From assembly GCF_004295645.1 (NCBI RefSeq), contig NZ_CP034752.1, forward strand, positions 1,178,001-1,242,000: 64,000 bases of DNA, read 5' to 3'. The notes beneath the pieces are model-generated. The model searched no databases, had not been told where the DNA came from, and saw only the letters and a list, made by a program, of their open reading frames with translations. Within the stretch, counting starts at the first letter, position 1. Every line of letters begins with the position of its first letter. Source of the stretch: Limnobaculum zhutongyuii (GTDB lineage: Bacteria > Pseudomonadota > Gammaproteobacteria > Enterobacterales > Enterobacteriaceae). Position numbers and translations under genes: made by a program. Shown in pieces: positions 36,980 through 47,803 of this stretch.

Positions 36980-39419
36980 TTAAACTTTCGCAACTTCAAC
37001 TAAGTTTGTGTGCTGAGGATTACCTTTCGCCAGCGGTGATGGTCGAAGCGTGGTCAGCACGTTAATACTACCCGCATGGTCGACACCTTTGCTGTCTGGC
37101 GTGTACCAGGCACCCTCACCTAATGCCACGACTCCTGGCATCATACGCGGAGTCACTTTGACGTTAATCTGAGTTTCACCCCGGTCATTGAACATGCGGA
37201 TCATGTCACCGTTTTTAATACCGCGTTTCTGAGCATCAATGGGGTTCATCCACACTTCCTGACGCGCAGCCGCTTTCAATACATCGATATTGCCGTAAGT
37301 AGAGTGGCAACGTGCTTTATAGTGGAAACCGATCAACTGCAGTGGATAGTTTTCACGCATTGGATCGTCTGCACCTTCAAAAGTCGAGACATGAATAGGC
37401 AGTGGAGAAATAACATCACCTTTTGGCAGTTCCCAGGTTTTAGCCATTTCAGCCAAACGCTCTGAATAAATTTCGATTTTGCCTGAAGGTGTACTGAGTG
37501 GGTTAGCCTGCGGATCATCACGGAATGATTTATAGGCAATGAAGTGCCCGGCCGGATCTTTACGCTTAATGATTCCCATTTTGCGGAACTCTTCAAACGT
37601 AGGCAGTAGAGGATCTTTCTCACAAGATAGCTGATACAGATGGCGTAACCATTCTTCCTGAGTACGGCCTTCGGTGAACTGGGATTCAACCCCCCATTCG
37701 CTTGGCAATCTCAGTGGTCATTTCATAGATAGAGCGGCATTCAAACTGAGGTTCAACAGCTTTATCAGCAAAAATCACATACCCCATATTTCCTGATGAA
37801 GCATCCAGACAGAAGTCCATCTGCTCTGAAGTGGTTAGATCTGGCAGTAAAATATCAGCGCAGCGAGCACTGGCCGTCATGTGGTTTTCAATTACCACGA
37901 CCATTTCACATTTGGTATCGTCGCCAAGAATTTCCAGCGTTTTATTAATATCTGAGTGTTGGTTTAACATGCTGTTACCAGCATAGTTCCAGATAAATTT
38001 AATTGGTTGCTTCAGCTTATCGGTACCACGTACACCATCACGGGTCGCTGTCATTTCCGGGCCACGCATAATCGCATCGGTCCACAGGAAGAAAGAGATG
38101 CTGTCTTTAACCGGGTTTTCCAGCGTTGGAAAACGCACAAATGGAATAGCGTAAGAGCCTTCGCGAGCACCGGTGTTACCACCCGTAATTCCCACATTAC
38201 CGGTCAGGCAGGCTAATGCTGCAATCGAACGGGCAACCTGCTCACCATTAGCATGACGTTGAGGACCCCAACCCTGACAAATATAGGCCGGTTTTGCAGT
38301 ACCGATTTCACGGGCTAATTTGATAATACGATCGGCTGGAATCGCGGTAATCTTAGATGCCCACTCAGGGGTTTTAGCAATACCGTCATCCCCTTCACCC
38401 AGGATATAGGCTTTATAGTGACCATTACTTGGGGCGCTTGCCGGTAACGTTTTCTCATCATAGCCGACGCAATATTTGTCCAGGAATGGTTGATCGACTA
38501 AATTCTCAGTGATCATCACGTAAGCCAGTGCAGAAACTAATGCTGCATCAGTACCCGGCGTAATTGGAATCCACTCATCTTCACGCCCTGCTGCGGTATC
38601 ACAATAGCGGGGGTCAATGACAATCATTCTGGCATTTGATTTTTCCCGGGCCTGCTCAAGCAGATAAGTAATGCCACCGCCACTCATGCGAGTTTCTGCC
38701 GGGTTGTTACCAAACATCACCACCAGTTTGGTATTTTCAATATCGGAAATACTGTTGCCAGAGCCACCGCCATAGGTATAGCTCAGGCCAGTTGTAATTT
38801 GAGCAGTACTGTAAGTGTTATAGTGATTCAGATAACCACCACAACAGTTCATCAGGCGAGCAATCAGTGAGGTTCCTGGTGGCCATGAACGAGTCACCGT
38901 TCCACCTAATGTACCGGTTGCATACTGAAGATAAACGGCTTCATTACCGTAATCCTTAATTATACGCTTCAGGTTATTGGCAATCTCATCATATGCCTCT
39001 TCCCAGGTAATGCGTTTAAACTTACCTTCACCACGCTTACCAACACGTTTCATTGGATATTTTAAACGGTCTGGATTGTAGACCCGACGGCGCATTGAAC
39101 GACCACGCAGACAGGCTCTAACCTGATGGTCCTGATAGACATCATCACCAGTGTTGTCTGTCTCAACATACTTAATTTCGCCATTTACTACATGCATACG
39201 CAATGGGCAGCGGCTACCGCAGTTTACGGTACAAGCACTCCAGACGGTTTTAGCCTCTGGCGCAGTACTGTTACTGACAGCTTCTTCTGCATTAGCGGTA
39301 CCAAATGGTAATGCAACACTACCAGCCGCTACTGCCAGGCCACCCAATGCGCTGGTTTGCACGAATTTACGTCGGCTTACCGGCATCAATACTGGATTTT
39401 TCTGATCGTCAAGGCTCAT
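36980..39419 (-). pseudogene. dmsA: dmsA, catalytic subunit of DMSO reductase, frameshifted
   Basis: DmsA is the molybdopterin enzyme that reduces DMSO and TMAO during anaerobic respiration. Codons 1-577 run from ATG 39419 to a TGA at 37686-37688, with a twin-arginine leader (SRRKFVQ), the Cys cluster CTVNCGSRC and the molybdopterin oxidoreductase core. The remaining 230 or so residues, including the dinucleotide-binding PLQLIGFHYKARCHSTYGN segment, continue in another frame to 36980. The junction is a six-G tract (C6 on the plus strand, 37690-37695); five G would restore MGVESQFTEGR, as in E. coli. The total would then be 812 residues, close to the E. coli 814. The truncated product cannot be functional. 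Confidence 0.93.
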
Positions 39420-40101
39420 AAAATCACCTGTTATTTTATCGTTAGATTATGGGTTTCTGTTAAATTGCTTCTCTGTGGGAAAAGTAAAAATATAAAAGGT
39501 AGTCAGCAATAGCTAATATCAGGAATAAAAAAAATCAGACTGAATAAGCAATGACTTATTCAATGAAGGTATCTGCATCCATTTCACACACTCGATCCTA
39601 CCTAATCTATCAACTAACATACTACGTTAACATCACCAGCAATTATTGCGTTCAATCAATTATCGCTGCATTAAAATAGCCAGCACTTCAATTAGAATAA
39701 ATAATCATCGTGTTATAACATTATGATTACATGAGAAATCAATGGAGTTAACATCATGTTTTATATAACATAATAAATAATTATCGAGAATGATTCTTAT
39801 TTTTATAATGTGTATGATATATCCTATAATCAAAACATGAAGGTGTTAGTAAAATTTATAGACTTCAATTAGGCAAGAAATAGCTTATGTGATATTTCAG
39901 CTTATGATTAATAAGATAATAACTTTGGCAGAAGGAATAAATTAATATTTGATAAATAAGTATCCTGAAATTTCGTTTATCTGTCTTAGAAAAATATAAT
40001 AATCTCTTGTTTACTCCACAAATATAAATTAATTTTCAGCGAACAATATGTGTGCCATACGAATAATATCGCATTCATTATGCATATAATTTCAAATATA
40101 T
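39420..40101. other. Long dmsA-serS intergenic region
   Basis: About 680 bp, strongly AT-rich, with no open frame of coding character. It contains the dmsA promoter region; a degenerate FNR-like sequence (TTGCGttcaATCAA, 39646-39659) is the best candidate and is weak. A Fur-box-like sequence with a TATAAT hexamer is at 39785-39809. Confidence 0.5.
39785..39799. promoter_or_regulatory. Fur-box-like sequence
   Basis: CGAGAATGATTCTTA matches the 7-1-7 Fur consensus (TGATAATnATTATCA) at 10 of 14 defined positions. A TATAAT hexamer follows at 39804-39809 on the plus strand. No gene is placed to be controlled by it except dmsA, 366 bp away on the minus strand. Confidence 0.3.
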
Positions 40102-40134
40102 AAAAAAGCCTCGGAATAAATCCGAGGCTTTTTT
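40102..40134. terminator. Bidirectional terminator after serS
   Basis: GCCTCGGA and TCCGAGGC form a perfect 8-bp stem with a 5-nt loop, flanked by A6 on one side and T6 on the other. It ends serS on the minus strand and would also stop any plus-strand transcript from the intergenic region. Confidence 0.93.
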
Positions 40135-40151
40135 GATTAGCTAAAAGCGTA

Positions 40152-41444
40152 TCAGCCGATATATTCCAGACCGCCCATATATGGACGCAGCACTTCTGGC
40201 ACTTCAATACGGCCATCAGCCTGTTGATAGTTTTCCAGTATCGCAACCAGAGTACGACCCACCGCCAGACCTGAACCATTTAAGGTATGAACCAGCGTAG
40301 TTTTCTTATCACTCTTACCGCGATAGCGCGCCTGCATACGACGAGCCTGGAAATCCCACATGTTAGAACATGAAGAAATCTCACGATATGTATTCTGTGC
40401 CGGAACCCAAACTTCCAGATCGTAAGTTTTTCTTGAGCCAAAGCCCATATCACCGGTACAAAGTAAAACTTTACGGTAAGGCAGACCCAGTAACTGCAAC
40501 ACTTTTTCTGCGTGACCAGTCAACTCTTCTAATGCATTCATAGAGTCTTCAGGACGAACGATTTGTACCAGCTCAACTTTATCAAACTGGTGCATACGAA
40601 TCAGACCACGAGTATCACGACCATATGAACCCGCCTCTGAGCGGAAACATGGTGTATGAGCGGTCATCTTCAATGGCAACTGATCTTCATCCAGAATTTC
40701 ATCACGTACCAGGTTAGTAACCGGAACTTCTGCGGTAGGAATCAAACCATAGTTACTGGTTTCGGCTTCTTCTGTCAGTGGTTTGGTGTGGAACAGGTCT
40801 TCACCAAACTTAGGCAATTGTCCGGTACCAAACAACGTCGCCTGATTAACCAGATAGGGAACGTAAGTTTCCATATAGCCATGTTGAGTCGTGTGCAGGT
40901 CTAACATAAAGTGAGCCAGAGCGCGGTGCATACGGGCAATTTGCCCTTTCATCACCACAAAGCGCGCACCGGTCAGCTTAACTGCGGCAGCAAAATCTAA
41001 TCCACCGCTGCTTTCACCTAAATCAACATGATCGCGAATAGGGAAATCAAATTTGCGCGGCTCTCCCCAACGGCTGACTTCCAGATTGTCATGTTCATCT
41101 TTACCAAATGGCACTGATTCATCAGGAATATTAGGAATAAGGGATACCGAATTGTGAATCTCTGACTGTAACTGCTCAAGCTCGGATTTAGCAGCATCCA
41201 GCTTTTCGCCCAACAGGTTAACTTCACGACGCACCGCTTCAATATCTTCACCGCGAGCTTTAGCTTCACCGATAGACTTCGATCGTGCATTACGTTCAGC
41301 TTGTAATGATTCTGTTTCAACCTGCAAAACCTTACGGCGCTCTTCCTGCTTACGTAAAGTATCTACATCCAGTTTAAAACCTCTGCGAGCCAGTTTTTCA
41401 GCAGTTGCGTCTAGCTCATTACGTAATAAATTCGGGTCCAGCAT
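40152..41444 (-). CDS. serS: SerS seryl-tRNA synthetase
   Basis: SerS (430 residues, same as E. coli) charges tRNA-Ser, and tRNA-Sec where present. The N-terminal antiparallel coiled coil (residues 30-105) that grips the tRNA is evident. Class II motifs are intact: motif 2 CFRSEAGSYGRDTRGLIRMHQF, and motif 3 LNGSGLAVGRTLVAILENYQ with its terminal Arg. ATG at 41442-41444. Confidence 0.98.
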   Translation of the reverse strand: MLDPNLLRNELDATAEKLARRGFKLDVDTLRKQEERRKVLQVETESLQAERNARSKSIGEAKARGEDIEAVRREVNLLGEKLDAAKSELEQLQSEIHNSVSLIPNIPDESVPFGKDEHDNLEVSRWGEPRKFDFPIRDHVDLGESSGGLDFAAAVKLTGARFVVMKGQIARMHRALAHFMLDLHTTQHGYMETYVPYLVNQATLFGTGQLPKFGEDLFHTKPLTEEAETSNYGLIPTAEVPVTNLVRDEILDEDQLPLKMTAHTPCFRSEAGSYGRDTRGLIRMHQFDKVELVQIVRPEDSMNALEELTGHAEKVLQLLGLPYRKVLLCTGDMGFGSRKTYDLEVWVPAQNTYREISSCSNMWDFQARRMQARYRGKSDKKTTLVHTLNGSGLAVGRTLVAILENYQQADGRIEVPEVLRPYMGGLEYIG

Positions 41445-41548
41445 GCTAATCCTATGCCTATATATTTTTAATATTAATCGATGGCCGTACCGGCTGACTG
41501 GCAGCCCGGCAGACAGTTTTCCGTAATTACCTTACCGCAACCAACAGC

Positions 41549-42892
41549 TTAACGGTAGCGTTTTGTGGTGCTATTTTGATCCTGCTCAGCCAACCAACTC
41601 AGCTTTTCTGCAATCTTGGTTTCTAAGCCACGCGGCTCAGGAAAATAATAACGTTGACCAGCCATTTCCGGTGGGAAATAACTCTCTCCTGCCGCGTAAG
41701 CATTTGGCTCGTCATGGGCATAACGGTACTCTGCGCCAAGCCCCATTTCTTTCATCAATTTAGTCGGGGCATTACGCAAGTGTTCAGGGACATCAAAATC
41801 TTTCTGATGCTGAGCATCCTGCATAGCAGCTTTAAACGCTTTATATACCGCGTTGCTTTTTGGCGCACAGGCCAGATAAACAATCGCCTGCGCGATAGCT
41901 CTTTCGCCTTCTGCCGGACCTACGCGAGTAAAGCAATCCCAGGCGGCAATCGCTACTTGCATACCGCGAGGATCAGCATTACCTACATCTTCTGAAGCAA
42001 TAGCTAGTAAACGACGGGCAACATACAACGGGTCGCCACCGGCAGTAATAATTCTGGCATACCAGTAAAGTGCCGCATCAGGTGCGGAACCTCGTACCGA
42101 TTTATGTAACGCTGAGATCAGGTCGTAATAACGATCGCCTTTATTATCAAAACGGGCGCTGCGTTCACCGGAGGTCTCTTTTAACAGTTCAGGCGTTAAA
42201 ACTCGTTGACCATCAGCAGAGATTTCAGCCATATCAGCCATCATCTCAAGGCTATTCAGTGCCCGACGGGCATCGCCGCCGACCAATTCAGATAACATGC
42301 GTCGGGTTTCATCAAGTAAAACAATATTCTGTTTACCATATCCCCGTTCATCATCATTCATTGCCTGCAACAGAACTTGCTCAATATCACCGCTTTCCAA
42401 AGATTTCAGCAAATAGACTCTCGCTCTGGATAACAGAGCCGAGTTTAATTCAAATGAAGGGTTTTCGGTGGTTGCGCCAATAAAAGTAATGGTGCCATCT
42501 TCTACATGAGGCAGGAAAGCATCCTGCTGACTCTTATTAAAACGATGAACTTCGTCCACAAACAGAATGGTTCTTCGACCGGCATCGCGATTATTACGCG
42601 CCCGTTCAATAGATTCGCGAATCTCTTTAATACCGGAGGTTACTGCGGATATTCGTTCGATATCCGCATTACCATAATGACCGATAATCTCAGCCAGCGT
42701 GGTTTTTCCGGTACCCGGTGGTCCCCAAAGGATCATTGAGTGCAGATGCCCAGCCTCTATTGCGCGAGGTAATGGCTTACCTGGAGACAATAAATGACGC
42801 TGACCGATATATTCAGCCAGCGTCCGCGGCCGCATGCGAGCGGCCAGAGGCTGAAACTCATTCTGAGAGAAATCGAGTGACAGAGTACTCAC
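41549..42892 (-). CDS. rarA: RarA (MgsA) replication-associated AAA+ ATPase
   Basis: RarA (447 residues, E. coli 447) acts at stalled replication forks together with SSB. The AAA+ domain has Walker A GPPGTGKTTLAEI and Walker B ILFVDEVHRFN with sensor residues in TTENPSFELNSALLSRARV; the C-terminal half forms the tetramerisation domain (SVRGSAPDAALYWYAR). It lies 7 bp from the lolA stop, so lolA and rarA are almost certainly one transcript, as in E. coli. Confidence 0.97.
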   Translation of the reverse strand: MSTLSLDFSQNEFQPLAARMRPRTLAEYIGQRHLLSPGKPLPRAIEAGHLHSMILWGPPGTGKTTLAEIIGHYGNADIERISAVTSGIKEIRESIERARNNRDAGRRTILFVDEVHRFNKSQQDAFLPHVEDGTITFIGATTENPSFELNSALLSRARVYLLKSLESGDIEQVLLQAMNDDERGYGKQNIVLLDETRRMLSELVGGDARRALNSLEMMADMAEISADGQRVLTPELLKETSGERSARFDNKGDRYYDLISALHKSVRGSAPDAALYWYARIITAGGDPLYVARRLLAIASEDVGNADPRGMQVAIAAWDCFTRVGPAEGERAIAQAIVYLACAPKSNAVYKAFKAAMQDAQHQKDFDVPEHLRNAPTKLMKEMGLGAEYRYAHDEPNAYAAGESYFPPEMAGQRYYFPEPRGLETKIAEKLSWLAEQDQNSTTKRYR

Positions 42893-42899
42893 TAAGACC

Positions 42900-43511
42900 T
42901 CACTGGCGCTGATCGTCGATGGTCACGCCTTTTGGTGGTGTAAAGGTAAATTTAGCAGCATCAACCGAACCGCTTTGTTGGCCTTTCAAGGTATAAGTGC
43001 TGCGTTGTCCATCTTGTTCTACCGCAACGAAACCTTTAATGACACCATCACCAGTCACATTAATCGAAAATGCTTTCAGGTTACCTTTGGCCGCCTTTGG
43101 CTTTAACTCAAACTCATCACCTTTTTGCACCACATCGTATTTGCTCCAGTCAGTGGCGCTGTTACGGGTGATTAACATAAAAGGTGTATCTCCGGTAACG
43201 CTATCCAACCAGGTTGCCGTTGCTTGCTCAACAAACGGGTTAAAAAACCACAGTGTTTTACCATCAGATACTAAAATACTTTCATCAGGTGAAGTCATAT
43301 GCCAACGAAACAGGTTCGGTCGCTTAACCCAAAGTTCACCATCTCCCTGTTGAATTGCAGCACCGCCAGCATCTTTCACCGACTGAGAGAAACTGGCATG
43401 AAAACTATTCACCTTATTTAAACGACTCTGCAAGTCTGAACGGGCATCGGCCAATACGGCTGATGACACCAGACCAGACATCAGGCAACAGGCGATAAAT
43501 AATTTCTTCAT
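42900..43511 (-). CDS. lolA: LolA outer-membrane lipoprotein carrier
   Basis: LolA (203 residues, E. coli 203) shuttles lipoproteins across the periplasm from LolCDE to LolB. A signal peptide ends near residue 21 (SSAVLADA). Family segments WVKRPNLFRWHMTSPDESILVSDGKTLWFFNPFVEQATATWL are present. ATG at 43511 is preferred: GGGAG lies 12 nt upstream and the signal peptide then starts MKK; the alternative ATG at 43529 adds six residues and lacks a good site. Confidence 0.96.
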   Translation of the reverse strand: MKKLFIACCLMSGLVSSAVLADARSDLQSRLNKVNSFHASFSQSVKDAGGAAIQQGDGELWVKRPNLFRWHMTSPDESILVSDGKTLWFFNPFVEQATATWLDSVTGDTPFMLITRNSATDWSKYDVVQKGDEFELKPKAAKGNLKAFSINVTGDGVIKGFVAVEQDGQRSTYTLKGQQSGSVDAAKFTFTPPKGVTIDDQRQ

Positions 43512-43654
43512 TGTTGCAATTACTCCCATCTATTATCAATAAAGCGTCAATTAAACGCGTTGAATATCACCGCCAACTCTACCTGACAATCACCTGTCGC
43601 GTATAGTCTCGAAGCAGTAAGTATATGATCTTTTACTTATCTTTTCAGTTAGCA

Positions 43655-43679
43655 TAAGGGCCGCATTTTGCGGCCCTTA
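43655..43679. terminator. Hairpin after ftsK
   Basis: TAAGGGCCGCA and TGCGGCCCTTA form a perfect 11-bp stem with a 3-nt loop, 21 bp past the ftsK stop. The downstream U tract is short, so termination strength is uncertain. Confidence 0.75.
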
Positions 43680-43700
43680 AACAACAGTTGTTGCCTTAGA

Positions 43701-46700
43701 TTAATCAAACTGTCCGCGCGCTAAAACCTCCCGGTTTCCATTATGCCCCGGAGGACTCACAATACCCTGAGCCTCCATTTGGTCAATAATGCGCGCTGCA
43801 CGGTTATAACCAATGCGGAACTGACGCTGAATTCCGGATATTGATGGTTTTTTCTTTTCCACCACAAAAGCCACGGCCTGATCGAACAACGCATCAAGCT
43901 CTTCATCCGCTTCCAGTCCAAAACCACCTTCACCCTCTTCTGAAGTTGCAGTGATGCTGTCAATATACTGAGGACGACCACGCGCTTTCCAGTCCTGAAC
44001 CACGGCATGAACTTCCTGATCGCGCACGAAAGCACCGTGAACACGCACCGGCATCGAAGAGTTAGGCGGTAAATAGAGCATATCACCCATACCTAATAAG
44101 GATTCAGCCCCACCCTGATCGAGGATAGTACGTGAGTCAATCTTACTTGATACGGTAAACGCCATGCGTGTTGGAATATTGGCTTTAATCAAACCTGTTA
44201 TCACATCCACCGAAGGACGCTGAGTTGCCAGCACCAGGTGAATACCGGCGGCACGAGCCTTCTGAGCCAGACGAGCAATCAGTTCTTCAACTTTCTTGCC
44301 TACCGCCATCATTAGATCGGCAAATTCATCAACCAGCACGACGATATAAGGCAGTTTTTCTAGCATCGGCGGCGATACATCCATACTTTCACTTGGCTTC
44401 CAGAATGGATCCGGTATCGGACGCCCCAGACGTTCAGCCTCTTCAACTCTTTCGTTGTATCCCGCCAGGTTTCTTACCCCAAGAGCGGACATCAACTTAT
44501 AGCGACGCTCCATCTCGCCAACACACCAGCGAAGCGCATTAGCGGCGTCTTTCATATCGGTAACCACTTCGGTTAACAGGTGAGGTATTCCCTCATAAAC
44601 TGATAACTCCAGCATTTTCGGATCGATCATAATAAAGCGAACATCTTCTGGCTTAGCTTTATACAGCATGCTCAGAATCATGGCGTTTACACCAACCGAT
44701 TTACCAGAACCGGTGGTACCCGCTACCAGTAAGTGAGGCATTTTGGCCAGATCGGCCACCACCGGCTGACCTGAAATATCTTTACCTAACACCACGGTAA
44801 GTGGAGAAGGTGTATTCATAAACTCTGGCGTATCCAGCACTTCACGCATATAAACCGTTTGGCGACGTTCATTTGGCAATTCCAGACCAACATAAGGTTT
44901 GCCTGGAATAACCTCTACTACACGTACCGCCGTTACCGACAGCGAACGAGCTAAATCTCGTGCCAAACTGGAAATTCGGGACGCTTTCACTCCCGGTGCT
45001 AAATCTAATTCAAAACGGGTAATCACCGGACCCGGTAAAATATCAACCACGTGTGCCTTAACGCGGAAATCAGCCAGACGACGCTCCAGCAAACGAGCAG
45101 TCTCTTCTAACGCTTCCACATCCACCGGATCCTGATTCAACGGCGGTGAAGCCAGCAAATCAAGAGATGGTAGTGGCGTGGTTGGTTTCTCTAACGGTCG
45201 CTCATTGCGCATCAGGAACGGGTGAATTAAGCCATCCATTGAAGGCTGAGCCGGTTGAGGTTCTTCTTTAGGCGCTACCGGTTGGAAAGGCGATGACGTC
45301 TGTGGGGTTACATTCACACCATGAGAAGGCTGCGTATAGCCTGACGGTGTAACCGGTGCCTGTGGTACAGGTGCTACCGGACGCTCAACGGGTTGTTGAT
45401 AACCATAGGATGAAGTAACGGACTGAGTAACGTCATTGATATTACCAAAAGGAACATCGTCAGTACGTTCCACATCACCAACCTGAGAAGGTAAAGTAAA
45501 CAGTGGTTCAACCGGACGCTCATCGGGCACTTCATCATCAACATCATCCCGGGCAGAGATACCGTACAGTGGGTTATCTACCAGATCCTCATCGTTATCA
45601 TCATCCTGATAACGTTCACCGTAACGTTGACGCTGTTCTTCTTCAAACGCCCTTCTCAGAGCTTCTTGCTCCATCGCTTCATCGTCTTCTTCACTAACGG
45701 TGAAATCATTCACCATTGGCTTATTACGGTTAAGACGATCGCGTTCGCGTTGCTCAGCTTCTCGTTGCGATGGCAGCTTAATACCATAAGAAGCCAGCTC
45801 ACGACGAGTCGGAATACGGACAGGATTCGGACGAGGGAACTCCGGACCAACACCTTGTTTAACCTGCGGTTGACTGCCCACTACAGGAGTAAAGGTAATA
45901 GTAGGTGCAGATGAAGTCGTTGCTGCTGCAGCCGTTGTCGCTGCGGCGGCACCCAGAGTCATGGCATTTGATAATGAGTCTACATTTGTGGATACATTAT
46001 CTTGTTCAACGGCACTGAAATTCCCCGGTACCAAAGGTTCTGTTGATTCATCTGGTGGTGTATCAGCCACAACCGGTGGGTTAATCGGAGCATAAGGATT
46101 GGTAAACTCATTACGCTGAGTTTCGGTCGGATTAACCGTTACCGTCTGTGGTTCAGAGTTACTGAAGGTATAGGTTGCCGGACCAAAAGAGATTGTCGGT
46201 TGTTCTGACGTAGAAATAGTTGGTTCAGCGGTAATTTCAGGTTCATTTGGAACGGCTGGATTATTCCAGTGCTCTTCCTTGTCAGCCACAAGGTCTTCTG
46301 CTGAACCAAATAGTGCTGGCTCAGGGGATTCTTGTGGCTCAGACAGATCGTCCATTGCCGGGCTAAAGATTAACTCTTGCTGTAGTTCGTTTATCTCTGC
46401 CTCATCATCAACTGGCGTTAACTCATTATCGGCGCTGACACCTGGTGCGGTAAACAGAACATCCTCAGTGGCTGCAGTGGCAAAAGGAGCAGTACCTCTC
46501 GTTGAAGCAACAACTCTGTCACTCACCTCATCCCGGTCATAATCGGTAGCATCCCGTTCTTTGCGCGTTTTATTAGAGGCAAAGGTCAGGATGCCCATAA
46601 CAAAGGCACCAATCTTTTCTGCGATGGTTAACCACGACCAACCGGTAAACAGCGTTAGCCCTACGGCCCATACGCTTAACAGAATCAGCGTAGAACCTAC

Positions 46701-47180
46701 GCTATTAAAATGGGGCAATAATGCACTATTGATTAAACTACCAATCACACCGCCAGAGGCAAAATAGTACCAGTCATCAATGCTGATAGCCGACAGGCCA
46801 CATGATGAAAAAATCAGAGCTAACAGCCCGATAAAGCGTAGTGAGAAAGAGAATAGATCAACCGCTTTCTGCTCACGCTCATGGCGATACAGCATCCAGC
46901 ATTGGAAAACGATCATTGGTGGTACGGCATAGGCCAGCACCCCAAAAATAAATAACAGGGTATCTGCCAGCCAAGCTCCGGTTTCACCACCTATATTATG
47001 AATAGGTTCATGCCAGGCTGTTTGTGACCAGCTAGGATCGGCAGGATTAAAACTAATTAACGCCACCATAAGATAAATGGAAAAAATAACCACCAATAAT
47101 AAACCAGCTTCAAAAAGCCGCTGGCGGCTACTTAACTTCTTCAACTTAGGCTCTTTATCTTCTATATATTCCTGGCTCAA
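43701..47180 (-). CDS. ftsK: FtsK DNA translocase
   Basis: FtsK (1159 residues; E. coli 1329) couples cell division to chromosome dimer resolution. The N-terminal domain has four transmembrane helices (about residues 25-190). A long low-complexity linker rich in Pro, Gln, Thr and Glu follows, then the motor with Walker A GTTGSGKS and Walker B YIVVLVDEFADLMM, and the KOPS-reading gamma domain (SISGIQRQFRIGYNRAARII). The size difference lies in the linker, which varies widely in this family. Downstream of lrp on the same strand, as in E. coli. Confidence 0.97.
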   Translation of the reverse strand: MSQEYIEDKEPKLKKLSSRQRLFEAGLLLVVIFSIYLMVALISFNPADPSWSQTAWHEPIHNIGGETGAWLADTLLFIFGVLAYAVPPMIVFQCWMLYRHEREQKAVDLFSFSLRFIGLLALIFSSCGLSAISIDDWYYFASGGVIGSLINSALLPHFNSVGSTLILLSVWAVGLTLFTGWSWLTIAEKIGAFVMGILTFASNKTRKERDATDYDRDEVSDRVVASTRGTAPFATAATEDVLFTAPGVSADNELTPVDDEAEINELQQELIFSPAMDDLSEPQESPEPALFGSAEDLVADKEEHWNNPAVPNEPEITAEPTISTSEQPTISFGPATYTFSNSEPQTVTVNPTETQRNEFTNPYAPINPPVVADTPPDESTEPLVPGNFSAVEQDNVSTNVDSLSNAMTLGAAAATTAAAATTSSAPTITFTPVVGSQPQVKQGVGPEFPRPNPVRIPTRRELASYGIKLPSQREAEQRERDRLNRNKPMVNDFTVSEEDDEAMEQEALRRAFEEEQRQRYGERYQDDDNDEDLVDNPLYGISARDDVDDEVPDERPVEPLFTLPSQVGDVERTDDVPFGNINDVTQSVTSSYGYQQPVERPVAPVPQAPVTPSGYTQPSHGVNVTPQTSSPFQPVAPKEEPQPAQPSMDGLIHPFLMRNERPLEKPTTPLPSLDLLASPPLNQDPVDVEALEETARLLERRLADFRVKAHVVDILPGPVITRFELDLAPGVKASRISSLARDLARSLSVTAVRVVEVIPGKPYVGLELPNERRQTVYMREVLDTPEFMNTPSPLTVVLGKDISGQPVVADLAKMPHLLVAGTTGSGKSVGVNAMILSMLYKAKPEDVRFIMIDPKMLELSVYEGIPHLLTEVVTDMKDAANALRWCVGEMERRYKLMSALGVRNLAGYNERVEEAERLGRPIPDPFWKPSESMDVSPPMLEKLPYIVVLVDEFADLMMAVGKKVEELIARLAQKARAAGIHLVLATQRPSVDVITGLIKANIPTRMAFTVSSKIDSRTILDQGGAESLLGMGDMLYLPPNSSMPVRVHGAFVRDQEVHAVVQDWKARGRPQYIDSITATSEEGEGGFGLEADEELDALFDQAVAFVVEKKKPSISGIQRQFRIGYNRAARIIDQMEAQGIVSPPGHNGNREVLARGQFD

Positions 47181-47308
47181 GAAAGGCTCTCCAGGTTACC
47201 GTAGTACCGAGTAATAGAACGGCAGCGCCAGGAGTACCCAGCGCTGAAACTGTATGAATACACAGGAGTGTAACGGAAGTTAGCAGATTTTGCACCTGCA
47301 ACGATGAA

Positions 47309-47803
47309 TTATCGTGTTTTGATAACTAAGTGGTTGCTTTGTTTGACTTCTTCCATTACCACATAAGTACGCGTATCGTTTACACCCGGTAAACGCAACA
47401 GCGTCTCACCTAACAGCTTTCTGTATGCAGACATATCTGATACGCGAGTTTTCAGAAGGTAGTCAAAATCACCGGATACCAGATGACACTCCTGAATCTC
47501 TTCCAGTTTTTGCACAGCGGTATTGAACTGTTCAAACACGTCTGCCGCACCACGGTTTAAGGTAATTTCAACAAACACCAACAGCGATGCGTCCAGATAA
47601 TGTGGATTTAATAACGCCGTATATCCTTGAATGAATTTTTGTCTTTCCAGACGACGTACGCGCTCCAGACATGGGGTTGGAGATAAGCCAACGCGTTTTG
47701 ACAGTTCAACGTTGGAAATGCGACCATCCAGTTGTAATTCATTCAAAATGTTACGGTCAATGCGATCAAGATCTTTGCTAGGGCGTTTTTTATTGTCTAC
47801 CAT
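47309..47803 (-). CDS. lrp: Lrp leucine-responsive regulatory protein
   Basis: Lrp (164 residues) is a global regulator that binds DNA as octamers or hexadecamers and senses leucine. An N-terminal helix-turn-helix (ISNVELSKRVGLSPTPCLERVRRL, about residues 28-51) is followed by the RAM/AsnC ligand domain. It is nearly identical in layout to E. coli Lrp. Divergent from trxB across a 579-bp gap. Confidence 0.98.
   Translation of the reverse strand: MVDNKKRPSKDLDRIDRNILNELQLDGRISNVELSKRVGLSPTPCLERVRRLERQKFIQGYTALLNPHYLDASLLVFVEITLNRGAADVFEQFNTAVQKLEEIQECHLVSGDFDYLLKTRVSDMSAYRKLLGETLLRLPGVNDTRTYVVMEEVKQSNHLVIKTR

Noticed and set aside
37686..37695. Programmed ribosomal frameshift or selenocysteine TGA in dmsA
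   Set aside because: No SECIS-like hairpin is evident, DmsA does not use selenocysteine at this place, and the shift needed skips a base in a plain G tract. A mutation is simpler.
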